From: Persicaria tinctoria
Lineage: Eukaryota > Streptophyta > Magnoliopsida > Caryophyllales > Polygonaceae
NCBI GenBank assembly: GCA_037127255.1
Contig: JBANSL010000005.1
Span: forward strand, 5,766,001 to 5,830,000
Direction: 5' to 3'
Length of the DNA stretch: 64,000 nt
In this document: in pieces, positions 1 to 10,231 of the stretch
Layout: the number at the start of each line of letters is the position of its first letter
Position numbering within the stretch: position 1 is the first letter of the stretch
Position numbers and translations under genes: made by a program
The notes under the pieces: generated by a model
The model's database searches: none
Seen by the model: the letters and a program-made list of their open reading frames with translations, nothing else
Told to the model about the DNA's origin: nothing

Positions 1-775
1 ACTCATTAAACTCCTCCTCTACCCCATCATGTTGGGAACCCTTTGGGTCACTTGCATTGTCTCGACCATTCCCATGACAACCATCTTCGTCATCGATGGA
101 GATGCACTCTGGCTGTCCTTCATCGCGGGGGGGTTCCTGAGATGCCCGGGCCGATGGGTCCATGGATGGGGCCACGCAGTACTCTCCGATGGCGACGGTG
201 CCACCGTAAACTTGGTCAAACAAGTTCTCCAACTCGGGAGGGATGCCCTTCTTTCGGAACTTCCTGAAGTTATGGTTGACCTGCTCAATGGGAAATGAAG
301 GCAATGTTGTGGGACGTTTTGACAATAGCGGTGTGCACTATGAAGACATCATTTCAAACACAAAAGGAGAACGTACCGCAATTTTCTTCTCCAACCATTC
401 GTCAGACGCCATGATTGTTCCTCTAACGGGATCCCAACCCAACCCCGTCTCATCCTTCTTCAGCTCTTTCCAACAGTTCTCATAAGTTTTCATATCGCGA
501 GTGCTATTCTTAAGAGTGTTGGTGTTGCACTTCTTCCCCGTCAAATCCTCGAACTGAGCAGTAAGGGGATCCCAAAAGAAGGCCTACTCCCTTCCATTTT
601 TTTTCTGGTAAGCTAAGAGAACTCGCATCAGCTTTATCGTGAGGTCGTAGGACCAGTAGAAGGTGGCTGGAACGGGGACCTTGTCGTCACCACTGGCGGA
701 TGTCTTAGCTTTTCCCCTTCGGTTAGTCGTCGCCTTTCACTTACCTTTGTCATTGGGAACGGGCGTGGAATCCAT
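1..775 (-). pseudogene. Myb/SANT-like DNA-binding domain gene, decayed and cut by the window edge
   Basis: Read on the minus strand from an ATG at 775, the frame gives a trihelix/Myb-like module. It contains TFYWSYDLTIKLMRVLLAYQ, then FEDLTGKKCNTNTLKN, then KKDETGLGWDPVRGTI and ASDEWLEKKIA. After a further stop and frame change comes a tail with KFRKKGIPPELENLFDQVYG. This order matches plant Myb/SANT-like (L10-interacting MYB type) proteins, which are also the ORF1 partner of PIF/Harbinger transposases. At least two in-frame stops (TGA near 740, TAG near 590) and a stop near 338 show it is dead. The downstream tail runs off the window edge. Whether it was a host gene or a transposon ORF is not settled; the Harbinger-like terminus at 1651 favours the transposon. 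Confidence 0.6.
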
Positions 776-1651
776 GCCAATCTGGATTGGATAGATGGCG
801 AGGAATGGTATGGGGACGATGGACGGCGATGCACAACAACAATCGAATTATCGAAGCCAAATTAATATTCAATTCAACTTCAATCGAAACAAAAACAGTG
901 GACACAAAACCAACAAATTGAGGAATCATAACTCAACAAAACCCATCTGAACCGCCCTCAACAATCATGCCCCTCAAGAACAGATGTACTCAATTCAATT
1001 CATGAGGTGGGTTGCCCTTCAATTCCCGCCCTCAACTATCATGGCCTCATGAACAATCGACTTAGATTTCCCCCAATCAATTAACACAAACACATGCAAA
1101 CCCCCACAAAATCAGACACAAATTTCCCCCATTTCAATTCCGACCTAACCCTAACAATTTCATCTTATTTCGATTCGAGCTCCTAAAGTGGAAAAAGGGG
1201 ACAACTTACATGGAAGGCGACCAGTTCCTCTTCGTCGTCGGGTGAGGGCGCTCAACTGTGCACTTTCCGGCGCCGAGTGTTGGCTGCAGTCCTTCTTCGA
1301 CCGTTCCCGGGCCTGCTATCGCCAAGGAGGAGCTCGGACTCGGCCGCCAGACTCCACAGGGGTCCCAAACAACTCCAATGTCGACAACTGTGGAGTATCG
1401 GCAGGATTGAAAAGAAAGTGGGGAGGGGTATGGGTGGGGGGCAATTTGGTCATTTCATGTGGATAAGTGGGGGTAATTCGGTCTTTGCCCGTTACTCAAT
1501 CCACCAAAAAATAAAAATACAACCAAACACAAAACCAAAAAATTTGGGTGTTGAGTTTTCATCTTTTACATCCCAAAAATCCACCACCATCTACCACATC
1601 CTCTAAAATCCCACAAATCCGCAAAAATCCATCCAGTTCTCAAACACACCC
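776..1651. mobile_element. Possible PIF/Harbinger right end (5' flank of the Myb-like ORF)
   Basis: No gene is seen. The stretch holds a loose 70-bp direct repeat near 955 and 1026 (CGCCCTCAAC-type units) and an A/C-rich tail. It stops at 1651 with CAAACACACCC followed by TTA. Read outward-in on the minus strand this is GGGTGTGTTTGAGAACT next to TAA, which resembles PIF/Harbinger termini and their 3-bp TWA target site. The matching left end would lie before the window, so this is an inference. Confidence 0.35.
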
Positions 1652-1654
1652 TTA

Positions 1655-2156
1655 GCCGTGGCAGATGAGAAGGTTGTGTTGGATAAGCTCCTTGCTTATC
1701 TCCCACGCGCTGAAGATAAATTTGGATGCAAATTTGATTCTCATGGTAATATTGACGTTCAAACAATATTCTTGAATCAGGACTTTACTCTCATCCTTTT
1801 CTTTGAATATGCATTGATGATAGTGATGGAGTTCTTCCCTGGTAAAAGAATATATATCTATTTTGATTTGCTCCATCCGGGGAAAACAATACACTATAAT
1901 TTAATTTTTCTCTTTTTTCGATCTGCAATATCTGTTGGGTGTATAGATGTTGGGTGTATAGAGGAGGTACTTAGCCATTCCCTCTCGTTGTGAGTCCATT
2001 TATTGACTTATTTATTACCTTTTTAATTGGATTTCAGTTGGGTTTTTTAATCCCTCTCTCAATTGAGTTGACCTAATTGGATTTGTATTTTTCGATTTAA
2101 TAGGTAATTTGCGTTTTCGAATCCCGAATTTTGCAGGTAATCCATGTTTTTCAACC
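1655..2156. other. Gene-free; unrecognised 111-codon open frame at 1658-1993
   Basis: An ATG at 1658 opens 111 codons on the plus strand. The first 37 residues (starting MADEKVVLDKLLAYLPRAED) look like normal protein, and the rest is hydrophobic, intron-like translation. It could be a first exon captured by the Helitron that ends at 4455. No family is recognised. Confidence 0.25.
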
Positions 2157-2579
2157 TAGGACATTACTTGAGCCGAGTAGCTCGAGCTCGCTCGAATTAA
2201 ATATGAGCCAAGCTTGAGCAGAATTCTGAGCTCGAGCTCGGCTCGAGTAGCTCGTATAGCTCATTTTATGGGTGAAATTATAGTTCTCCCCCTATGTTTT
2301 ATTTAACCCCTTGTAAATAGGGCATATATCTCGTTTCGTAGGTGAAATTACAGTTCTATCCCTAGGTTTTATTTAACCTCTTCTTCTAAAGAGTCTGTCA
2401 GCCGCTTTGCCTTTTGGACTCTATTCACTTTGAATCACAGATCTACATTTTGTGAGTAGCTCCGGCTCGACTCGGCTCGGCTCGAGAAAATGAGGCTCGA
2501 GCTCGAGCTCGGCTCGTTTGTAAACGAGCCAAGCTTGAACACCCACTACTCGAGCTCGTTAGCTCGTATATCAGCCCTA
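2157..2579. mobile_element. hAT-like MITE with CTCGAG-rich inverted ends
   Basis: The two ends form imperfect inverted repeats built from GAGCTCGAGCTCGGCTCG-type words. The outer bases are TAGGACATT on the left and the complement of TAGGGCTGATAT on the right. The flanking 8-mers TTTCAACC and TTCCAACA agree at six of eight positions, as expected for an old hAT target duplication. A 75-bp unit (GGTGAAATTAYAGTTCT...) is repeated twice in the middle. Confidence 0.5.
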
Positions 2580-4030
2580 TTCCAACATAATCCATCCTCA
2601 TAATTGTTCTTTTTTTCATTTCTGATATAGAATCATAGGATTAATTTATAATTGCCTATGATTATGAATATTATACTAAGTAACTATGCATTATTAACGT
2701 AGCTTGCCTTGTGTTGAGTTCTTTTTGCTTCAAATAATTATTTTGTGAATAGTTTCTCAACTGTTGATGGATAACTTAAGTTTTTTCCACAAATATATCA
2801 TGTTTTCCTTTTTCATGTAATCTCATCTCATTTTTTTCATATATATATATATAGTTCTAATTTCAGACTTAATGAATTGATTTAAATTGAGATTTAACAA
2901 TTAAATTGATTGAGGTTAGGTTTTTGCTTGTGATTGAAGATTGGTTAAATTAGTGTTACGATATAGAGACTTGGTGTATATTTGAATTTGATCATTTTAA
3001 GGTATTTGTAGAAATGCTTAAGAGCGCTTTTGGTATGACTCTGCATATCGGATAAACAAAGTTGTCCTTCCTAAATTCTTTATTCAATGAGCTCTTTGCT
3101 GCTTGTATTAGGTGAGGGAGCATTGATTTATCTGACCATTATGCACTCGTTATTTATATTACAAAGACCAAACTGTAATTGCCCTTATAGTCTTGATATT
3201 TTTATATTTTTTTGGCATGTTTGCGGTTACTAATTTTGACGTTGCTCCAACAGTTTCTTTATCAATTATATTTCGTTCTTTTTTTTAACAAAAAATAAAA
3301 GATTTCATTATTTTGTTCTTGTTTTGATTTTTTTTTTTGGTTTAAGCTTACAATTCTAAATTTCTGAATAGTTTTGAGCATGTGTAATTTTTGTGTTCAT
3401 AATAAACTCAATTATTGGATTTCCCATGTTAGCATCTTAAATGAACTCCTTACTTATGAAATTTGCTTAGATGGGAAATTTCTTATATATTAATTAACGA
3501 GTTTGGTTGTGAATTTAACAATGGTGATGTGGGTAATTTATATTAATTTTCAAGTTGTGGTGATTATCTGCTGCAACCGTGGGCTGCTATTGGTCTACAA
3601 TGTACTGCTTTGTTCAGCTGCTGGTTCGTTGGGGCCTGTTAGGCGATGCGCTTATTTACTTTTATGGCATGTTCACTGTTTGCAACTTCTTGAGTTGGGG
3701 ATTCAATTTAATTAAGTTGATTTAGATTTGGTTTATGTGATTTTCCTTGGATGAAATTGATTTGACTTGCTGGTTTTGGTTATTGTTGATTCTACTGGTT
3801 GCCTTGTTTAAAATAGTCTTGTTTGTAATATAATGTTATAGCTGTTTTCTGTCTTGGTTGTTTTTCTTCCTCGTTATTTTTATACTCTGCCCAAGCTTTA
3901 GGTGGGTTACGTCCCTGAGGCAAGGACTTACCTGTTGTTTTAGGGGCTGTTTTGGGGGTGAATAATTGCTTTCTTGTTATGTATTGACATTATTAACTTA
4001 ATTTTTTGCTCTTTGGTTCATAGGAGGTTC
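2580..4030. other. AT-rich intron-like DNA, no gene
   Basis: T-rich sequence with no convincing open frame. A 70-codon frame at 3503-3715 has no recognisable content. The composition and the TTCATAG acceptor-like end near 4023 suggest intron sequence belonging to the gene fragment that follows. Confidence 0.3.
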
Positions 4031-4350
4031 TCAGCTTCTAATGCCCAAAGAGCTATTCCCATCACCAATGCTTCTGAAGCATGTGTTCTTCTTTTTACAG
4101 AGTTTCCTCCACATCAAGGCTGTTAAGGAAAAAGAGGATCCTTCAATGCATGCTATTGACCCCGGAGATGGATAGTCATGCACTTAAGAGACTAACAAGA
4201 AGGCAATTCGTGAGAAACTCCTTGAGCGTATCTTTTGTGGAGTCGCACTCTACGAGCCTTGTCTTCCTTTTAGAGTTTGTTTTGCGGTCAAGGATGTATT
4301 TGCTTATTAAATGTTACAATCAACTTTGTGTTCCATTCCTTGTTTGATTA
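4024..4350 (+). pseudogene. Unrecognised gene fragment, probably Helitron-borne
   Basis: After an acceptor-like TTCATAG, the plus strand gives exon-like peptide in pieces: an MPKELFPSPMLLKH region, IKAVKEKEDPSMHAIDPGDG to a TAG, then in another frame KKAIREKLLERIFCGVALY. The composition is that of real protein, not of random AT-rich DNA, but stops and frame changes break it. It sits about 100 bp before a Helitron 3' end and is in the same orientation, as is common for captured gene pieces. I do not recognise the family. Confidence 0.35.
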
Positions 4351-4390
4351 CACGATGTGGGGGTGGAAGAGATATGATAATTTAATGATA

Positions 4391-4412
4391 CTATATATAT
4401 ATATATATATAT
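4391..4412. repeat. (TA)n microsatellite
   Basis: A short uninterrupted TA tract just inside the Helitron 3' end. Confidence 0.8.
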
Positions 4413-4429
4413 AATGCAATTACGATAAA

Positions 4430-4455
4430 ACCGCGCGCACGCGGTTCTTACCTAG
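4430..4455 (+). mobile_element. Helitron 3' terminus (hairpin plus CTAG)
   Basis: The hairpin ACCGCG-CGCA-CGCGGT (4430-4445) is followed by TCTTAC and CTAG, then host T. This is the diagnostic 3' end of a Helitron. The break is supported by the paralogous UGT-B flank, where the same host sequence (TTACAAAAGAAACGTCATAA near 19091) continues without the insertion. The 5' TC end was not found and may lie before the window. Confidence 0.7.
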
Positions 4456-4729
4456 TTACAAAAGAAATGTCATAAATGTGGGGTTGCTATTTGCACTCGT
4501 GATGTTTACTATCTACACTTCCAGATCAATTTTTTTTTAAAATAAACTCTACGTCTTTTGAATAATAGATGTGTAACTCAAGAGGCGAGAAGAATAGTTG
4601 TCCCTCGTGCGTAGAATTTATTTAAAAAAATTGATTTTTTATTTAGATAGTAAATTTTATGAAAAACAAGCCATATTATTCATCCAAAATATTTCAAAAT
4701 AAACGACTCATTCCAAAAACACTACTCCT
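4456..4729. other. UGT-A 3' flank, duplicated downstream of UGT-B
   Basis: No gene. The sequence parallels 19091-19393 downstream of UGT-B, and the last 40 bases also match the flank of UGT-C near 40916. It marks the extent of the tandem duplication unit. Confidence 0.75.
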
Positions 4730-5429
4730 TCAACTCTCTTGTGCTCCCTTAATTGTTTCCAACATAGAAGTCAACGCATCATAAGAAGACCCTCCTGGTT
4801 GAACAGCCTTCCACGCCATCCCCTTCAACTCTCCCGCCCGCCTCCTCATCTCCTCCGCCTCCTCCCCCACCATCACCCTCCTCACCGCCGCCTCTATCTC
4901 CGCCCTCCCCACCCTCGCTTCCGCCACCATCCAGTCATAGTTCTGCTTCGCTCCAACCGAAACACCGACCCTCAACACCTCCACAATTAGCTTCTCGTTC
5001 AAGAATTGTTCCGCGGACATAGGCCATGTCGCCAACGGTACCCCCGTCGACACCCCCTCCAGCGTTGAGTTCCACCCACAGTGCGTCACGAACCCTCCTG
5101 TGGCCGTGTGGTCTAAGATCATCACCTGTGGCGCCCACCCTCGTATGATAAGCCCCTTGCCCTTGTTCCTTCCCTCGAACCCGCTCGGTAGCCATTCATC
5201 CCCGTTGACTTTGTTATTGACGACTGATCCTCTTACCACCCATATGAAATGCTGGTCTGAAGCCTCTAGTGCCTCTGCGATCTCAATTAGCTGACTGGAA
5301 GACATGAGAGTTACTGAGCCGAAACAGACATAGATGACCGAGTTTGGGGGTTTCGAATCGAGCCATCTCAAGCACTCGTGCACGTCTATCGCCGCTTGTT
5401 TCCCCCTCGTTGCTTTGTCCTCGATGTTC

Positions 5430-5621
5430 CTGTTTTATGTACAGTACATTAAACTGGTTCAAAATCTAATCAATCGAAAGTCGAAACACTTGTGTAGTTA
5501 TGTATTGTATATATAAGATTCATGACATGTGCAGTCGATGAGCTACTTCTTATATTATCAATTGGTTTTAAATTAAATCATGACCCAAGTCGGTGTATAA
5601 ACGAATAGATCGATCTCTCAC
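5430..5621 (-). other. UGT-A intron
   Basis: A GT-AG intron of 192 bp after the second base of an Arg codon (AG|G). The same site and phase are used in UGT-B and UGT-C, and this is a common intron position in plant UGTs. Confidence 0.85.
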
Positions 5622-5888
5622 CTATGAGACAAGGAAACGGGGCCAAGACTCCAACACCTTCGGCCGACGACATTCCGATAATGGTGTGCGTAATCAGCCT
5701 CGAGCTCGGTGAAGGTGTTCATTATCACCCCGAAACTCCTCTCCTCCGTCTCAAACGCCGTCTCCACCGCCTTGACGTACGGTGTTTCCTCGCTCTTCGT
5801 GGCCCACGCCGGAGAAAGCTTCTTCCTGGTCAGCCTCACTTCACCTCCGGGCAACCCGGGCACCGCAAACTCCTCGTCCTCCGACTCC

Positions 5889-6146
5889 TGATGAGGAAGA
5901 GACGTCATTCTCAGACTACATCTAAGCACAACCATAGTTTGGGCCTATTTCATGAATGATGTGGATTGTCCAGCCCATTGTATAAGCCCAATATAAATAC
6001 ATGTACAAATGGAACAATATCTGAAACAAAACACATAACAAAAAGAGAAAATCCAGATTCATCTTCGTCATTTTTTCCCTCCATCTTTTCTGTGCTAGAT
6101 CTTGAGCTTCCATGGCTCAAGCATAGCTCAATCACTCAGATCTTCA
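5889..6146 (+). repeat. 5' LTR of the UGT-A copia element
   Basis: 258 bp, starting TGATGAGGAAGAG and ending CAGATCTTCA. It matches the 3' LTR base for base by eye. AATATAAATAC near 5990 is a plausible TATA box for the element. Confidence 0.95.
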
Positions 6147-6158
6147 TGGTATCAGAGC
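6147..6158 (+). promoter_or_regulatory. First primer-binding site (initiator Met tRNA)
   Basis: TGGTATCAGAGC lies directly after the 5' LTR. It is the standard plant copia primer-binding site, complementary to the 3' end of tRNA-iMet. Confidence 0.9.
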
Positions 6159-6481
6159 GGAAAAGCCAAACGGCCCGACTCTCGATCCTGGGCTAGCTAA
6201 AAAGAGAATGAGATGCTAGACCCGATGTCCAAGTGTCAACTAGAGGCGAAAGACGACCCTAGTTGCACTTGCGGGGGCGTGTTGAGAATGAAATGTGAAG
6301 AGACAAAAATGTCCCACATTGAAAGTGTGAAACATAAAGCCTTAGCATATAACCTAGTGGGCAACCCCACCTAATGCCAATTGGTTTTAGGATGGAACCC
6401 CGCTCGGCTTATGTGCTAGGCTATATGCGCAAGGGCGCACGTGTGCACACGACCCCCGATCCCGAGTCCCAACGGACTTCA
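6159..6481 (+). mobile_element. TRIM-like internal domain plus LTR, embedded in the copia leader
   Basis: After the first primer-binding site comes a short non-coding stretch ending in a G-rich tract (GCGGGGGCG, 6271-6279). Then a 202-bp LTR-like block starts TGTTGAGAATG (6280) and ends GGACTTCA (6481). It includes GTCCCACATTG, typical of plant TRIM LTRs. Three bases later a second primer-binding site occurs. This is the anatomy of a TRIM from primer-binding site through its 3' LTR, sitting where the copia leader and gag start should be. No related sequence occurs in the element's own LTRs. Confidence 0.65.
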
Positions 6482-6483
6482 GT

Positions 6484-9400
6484 ATGGTATCAGAGCTTCG
6501 TTCCTTCACTCAAGGTACAGCCACCATCTCTGTCTATTTCAATCGATTGAAGTCTCTATGGGAAGAAATAGACAATATAAGGAAATTGAAACCTTGTGAT
6601 TGCGGATCTGGCCAAGACAATATCCTATTTCAAGAGGAGCAGAAGCTTATGCACTTTTTGATGGGATTGAATGATAATTACACTTCTGCTAGAGGTTCTA
6701 TCCTAATGATGCGGCCCCTTCCGAATGTTAGCTTGGCTTATTCTCTGATTTCTCAAGAAGAATCGCAGCAGGATTACAAAAATACAGGCAAGCTATCTTC
6801 TGATGCTACTTCAATCTTCAATGTTGAAGCAAAGAAAGGTACTGCACAGGGCCAGTCCAAGAAATCAGGTCTGTTTTGCACACATTGCAAGAAGACAAAC
6901 CATGAGATTGAGAAATGCTACTTTCTCCATGGCTTTCCAAAGAAGAATGATCGTGGTAAGAAGGTAGCTGCTCAGGTTTCTGATGATGCAGGTGCTCATG
7001 TTGTGCCAGAGCTTACTCAGGCTCAGTATGCACAGCTGCTTGATATGCTGAGCATCACAGATCAACGAACCAGAGATGTCGTGACAGGCACGAGCACCGA
7101 ATTTGCAGGCTTTGCAGGTATGACTTCTGCCGGACATCAAGTGCACACTTGGATATTGGACACTGGCGCCAATAGCCACATGTGCACTGACATCACTTTG
7201 TTCACTTCTCGTACTGCCATCCAGAAGCCTTTCTCAGTCACTTTACCAACCGGTTCATCATTACATGTTGACACCATGGGGAGTGTTGAGCTAGCAGATG
7301 GATTGCATCTACGAAATGTCCTTTATGTTCCTTATTTTAAGTGTAATCTGTTGTCCATCGGCCAACTGATCCGAGACACAGGAAGGTCAGTCTTGTTTAC
7401 CCCTCACATGTGTTTGATGCAGAATGTGGGAAGCAGGAGACCTCTCAAAATTGGAAGATGTGAAAAGGGGCTTTACTTTCTTGATTTCAAGGCAGCTGAT
7501 ATAGGGATCCCTGGAGATTCAGTTGCTGCGTCTGCAATAAGTGCCAAGACATGGCACACCCGACTTGGTCATCTGCCTAGCCCCAAACTGTCTCGTTTAT
7601 TTCCTAGTGCTGCTGGTTTAGGCACCATATCTCCTTGTGATATATGTGCTCGAGCAAGACAGCATCGTTTACCTTTCCCTAAAAGTAGCATTAGCACTAC
7701 TAAACCATTTCAACTCTTGCATATTGATGTCTGGGGACCATTCCAGGTGCACACTTATAATGGTAATCGATATTTCGTTACTATAGTTGATGATTTTAGT
7801 CGCAATACATGGGTGCATCTACTCGGCAGTAAGGGTAATGCATTTGTTTTGATCAAAGGGTTTGTTGAGATGGTAGAGACACAGTTTGATTGTCGTGTTC
7901 TCACTATCCGCACTGATAACGCTCAGGAACTGGGGTTGAGCAGAGCTTCATCTGAATACTTTCAGAGTAAGGGAATCATTCACCATACGTCTTGTGTTGC
8001 GACTCCTCAACAAAACGGAGTTGTTGAGCGCAAGCACAGACATATATTGGAGGTGGCTAGAGCATTGCTCTTCCAGTCCCAATTGCCCCTTCAATACTGG
8101 GGAGATGCTGTCTTAACAGCAGTCCATATCATCAATCGGCTTCCTTGCAAGGTGCTGCACAACAGAAGTCCGTTTGAGGTCCTTTGCAACAGGAAGCCTA
8201 ACTACTCGGCACTGCGAAGCTTTGGTAGTTTGTGCTATTGTTCAACCCTCAAGCAAGGTAGACACAAATTCATGTCTAGAGCCACTCCTTGCCTCTTCCT
8301 TGGTTATCCCGTGGGAACCAAAGGGTTTAAAGTGTTAAACCTTGACACTCGTCGTGTTGAAATTTCAAGGGATGCAGTGTTCTTTGAAACACGATTTCCC
8401 TATAAAGATGCCAACCCTCAAGAGAATTTATTTCCTTCTGATCCTTTGGTGGTCCATGATGATGACCCTTCTTCATCATCCCCAAGCTCATCTTCAGCCA
8501 TTCCCACACAGTCTTCATTGTCTGTTCCTGCACCTGTCGTCCCTCGTCGCTCTAGCAGGGAGGTGCATCCTCCTCGACATTTGGAAGATTATGTTTGTGC
8601 CCATGCTGAGAGTTGTTCATCAGTGTGTTGCCACACCATTACTACTACTCTACAGTTAGGGAGCGACCATCTGTCTTCATTCAAACCAGGTGTTGAGCCT
8701 CGCAGTTACTCTGAGGCTTGCAAGTTTGCTGTGTGGGATGCTGCGATGAGAGACGAATTCAAAGCGCTAGAGCAAAACAAAACCTGGGAGGTCGTTCCCC
8801 TACCACGAGGTGCTCGGCCAATAGGTTGTCGTTGGGTCTTCAAGGTCAAGCATAAAGCTGACGGCTCAATAGAACGCTATAAGGCTCGTTTAGTCGTTCG
8901 TGGGTTCACACAAAAGGAGGGCATTGATTACAACGAGACGTTCTCTCCCGTGGTTAAAATGACAACGGTTAGAGCAATGGTTGCTGTGGCAGCTAAAAAC
9001 CGATGGCCCCTTCTACAATTAGATGTCAACAACGCGTTTTTGCACGGTGATCTTCATGAAACCGTGTACATGGCAGTTCCTCAAGGGATGATTGCTCCTC
9101 CTGGGCATGCTTGTCGCCTCCGAAAGTCTCTTTACGGTTTGAAGCAAGCTTCCCGTCAATGGTATGACAAGCTTTCTCATGCTCTCCAATTCAAAGGCTA
9201 TTTGCAATCTCTCAATGACTACTCTTTGTTCGTAAAGCATGACATTGATAAAGTCACTTATGTTGCTGTCTACGTGGATGACATTCTCTTAACTGGGAAT
9301 GATTCGTCTGAAATTGACACCCTTAAGCAGTTTTTGAATGATGCTTTTCGCATCAAGGATCTTGGACAACTTCATCTATTTTTAGGGATGGAGTTCGTTC

Positions 9401-10224
9401 ACAGTGAAGAGGGGATTTATGTGAGTCAAAAGCGTTTCATCCAAGAAACTCTTGACGAATTCGGCTGCACTGCAACGACTCCTGTAAGCAGTCCTTTACT
9501 GGTGGACACAGGCTTGGTAGTTGATGGTGGAGAGCCACTCAAAAATCCGACAGAATATCGAAAGTTGGTTGGGAAATTGAACTTTGTCACTCATACACGG
9601 CCTGATGTGTGTTTTGCAGTTCAATTCCTCAGTCAATTTATGAAGACACCTCGAAAAAGACACTTTGAAGCAGCTATTCGAACGCTCAGGTATCTCAAAG
9701 GGACACTGCATAGATCTCTGTTGTTGTCTCGAGATAATTCGTTTGAACTTCAGGCATTCTGTGATGCCGACTGGGCATCTTGTCCGCTTACCAGAAGGTC
9801 TGTAAGCGGGTATGTAGTTCTTCTTGGTGGGAGTCTTGTATCCTGGAAGTCCAAGAAGCAGACAACGGTTTCTCTCTCGTCTGCAGAAGCGGAATATCGA
9901 TCGATAAGGCGTGTCTGTACAGAATTGGCATGGTTAACAAGGCTGTTGTCAGAGCTGGGAGTAGCAAGGATCAAGCCGATTCCTGTTGGATGTGATAACC
10001 AGGCTGCAATACATATTGCAAAGAACCCGGTCTTCCACGAACGAACAAAACATGTGGAACTCGATTGCCACTATGTTCGGGAGAAGGTGCTTGAAGGGCT
10101 AATAGCACTCAGACATGTTTCCACAAGAGATCAGATTTCAGATGTGCTTACTAAGCCACTGTCGGGACCGTCTTTTCCTCCGATTATGGACAAGCTTGGA
10201 ATTGCAGAACTGCCTCAAGCTTGA
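6484..10224 (+). CDS. copia gag-pol polyprotein, gag N-terminus missing
   Basis: A single uninterrupted frame of 1,246 residues. Domains in order: the C-terminal part of gag (about 1-115), a CCHC zinc knuckle (CTHCKKTNHEIEKC, about 131), aspartic protease (WILDTGANSH, about 222), integrase zinc domain (about 358-395), integrase core with DVWGP, RTDNA and VVERKHRH as the D, D, E residues, reverse transcriptase with KARLVVRGFTQ and YVDDILLTG (about 930), and RNase H with CDADWAS and SSAEAEYRS. Usual copia gag has roughly 100 more residues before the ELxSLxQG-like segment; here the frame opens at that segment. All enzymatic motifs look intact. Capsid function is doubtful, so mobilisation may have needed Gag from a relative. 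Confidence 0.95.
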   Translation: MVSELRSFTQGTATISVYFNRLKSLWEEIDNIRKLKPCDCGSGQDNILFQEEQKLMHFLMGLNDNYTSARGSILMMRPLPNVSLAYSLISQEESQQDYKNTGKLSSDATSIFNVEAKKGTAQGQSKKSGLFCTHCKKTNHEIEKCYFLHGFPKKNDRGKKVAAQVSDDAGAHVVPELTQAQYAQLLDMLSITDQRTRDVVTGTSTEFAGFAGMTSAGHQVHTWILDTGANSHMCTDITLFTSRTAIQKPFSVTLPTGSSLHVDTMGSVELADGLHLRNVLYVPYFKCNLLSIGQLIRDTGRSVLFTPHMCLMQNVGSRRPLKIGRCEKGLYFLDFKAADIGIPGDSVAASAISAKTWHTRLGHLPSPKLSRLFPSAAGLGTISPCDICARARQHRLPFPKSSISTTKPFQLLHIDVWGPFQVHTYNGNRYFVTIVDDFSRNTWVHLLGSKGNAFVLIKGFVEMVETQFDCRVLTIRTDNAQELGLSRASSEYFQSKGIIHHTSCVATPQQNGVVERKHRHILEVARALLFQSQLPLQYWGDAVLTAVHIINRLPCKVLHNRSPFEVLCNRKPNYSALRSFGSLCYCSTLKQGRHKFMSRATPCLFLGYPVGTKGFKVLNLDTRRVEISRDAVFFETRFPYKDANPQENLFPSDPLVVHDDDPSSSSPSSSSAIPTQSSLSVPAPVVPRRSSREVHPPRHLEDYVCAHAESCSSVCCHTITTTLQLGSDHLSSFKPGVEPRSYSEACKFAVWDAAMRDEFKALEQNKTWEVVPLPRGARPIGCRWVFKVKHKADGSIERYKARLVVRGFTQKEGIDYNETFSPVVKMTTVRAMVAVAAKNRWPLLQLDVNNAFLHGDLHETVYMAVPQGMIAPPGHACRLRKSLYGLKQASRQWYDKLSHALQFKGYLQSLNDYSLFVKHDIDKVTYVAVYVDDILLTGNDSSEIDTLKQFLNDAFRIKDLGQLHLFLGMEFVHSEEGIYVSQKRFIQETLDEFGCTATTPVSSPLLVDTGLVVDGGEPLKNPTEYRKLVGKLNFVTHTRPDVCFAVQFLSQFMKTPRKRHFEAAIRTLRYLKGTLHRSLLLSRDNSFELQAFCDADWASCPLTRRSVSGYVVLLGGSLVSWKSKKQTTVSLSSAEAEYRSIRRVCTELAWLTRLLSELGVARIKPIPVGCDNQAAIHIAKNPVFHERTKHVELDCHYVREKVLEGLIALRHVSTRDQISDVLTKPLSGPSFPPIMDKLGIAELPQA
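6485..6496 (+). promoter_or_regulatory. Second primer-binding site, overlapping the gag-pol start
   Basis: A second TGGTATCAGAGC, 338 bases after the first. The ATG of the long reading frame (6484) overlaps it, so the first codons of the frame are read from primer-binding-site sequence. Such a duplicate is not normal in a copia element and marks the hybrid junction. Confidence 0.85.
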
Positions 10225-10231
10225 AGAGGGG

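Noticed and set aside
6280..6481. Cassandra-type TRIM with a 5S rRNA promoter
   Set aside because: The LTR-like block starts TGTTGAGAATG and no 5S box A/C-like sequence was recognised in it.
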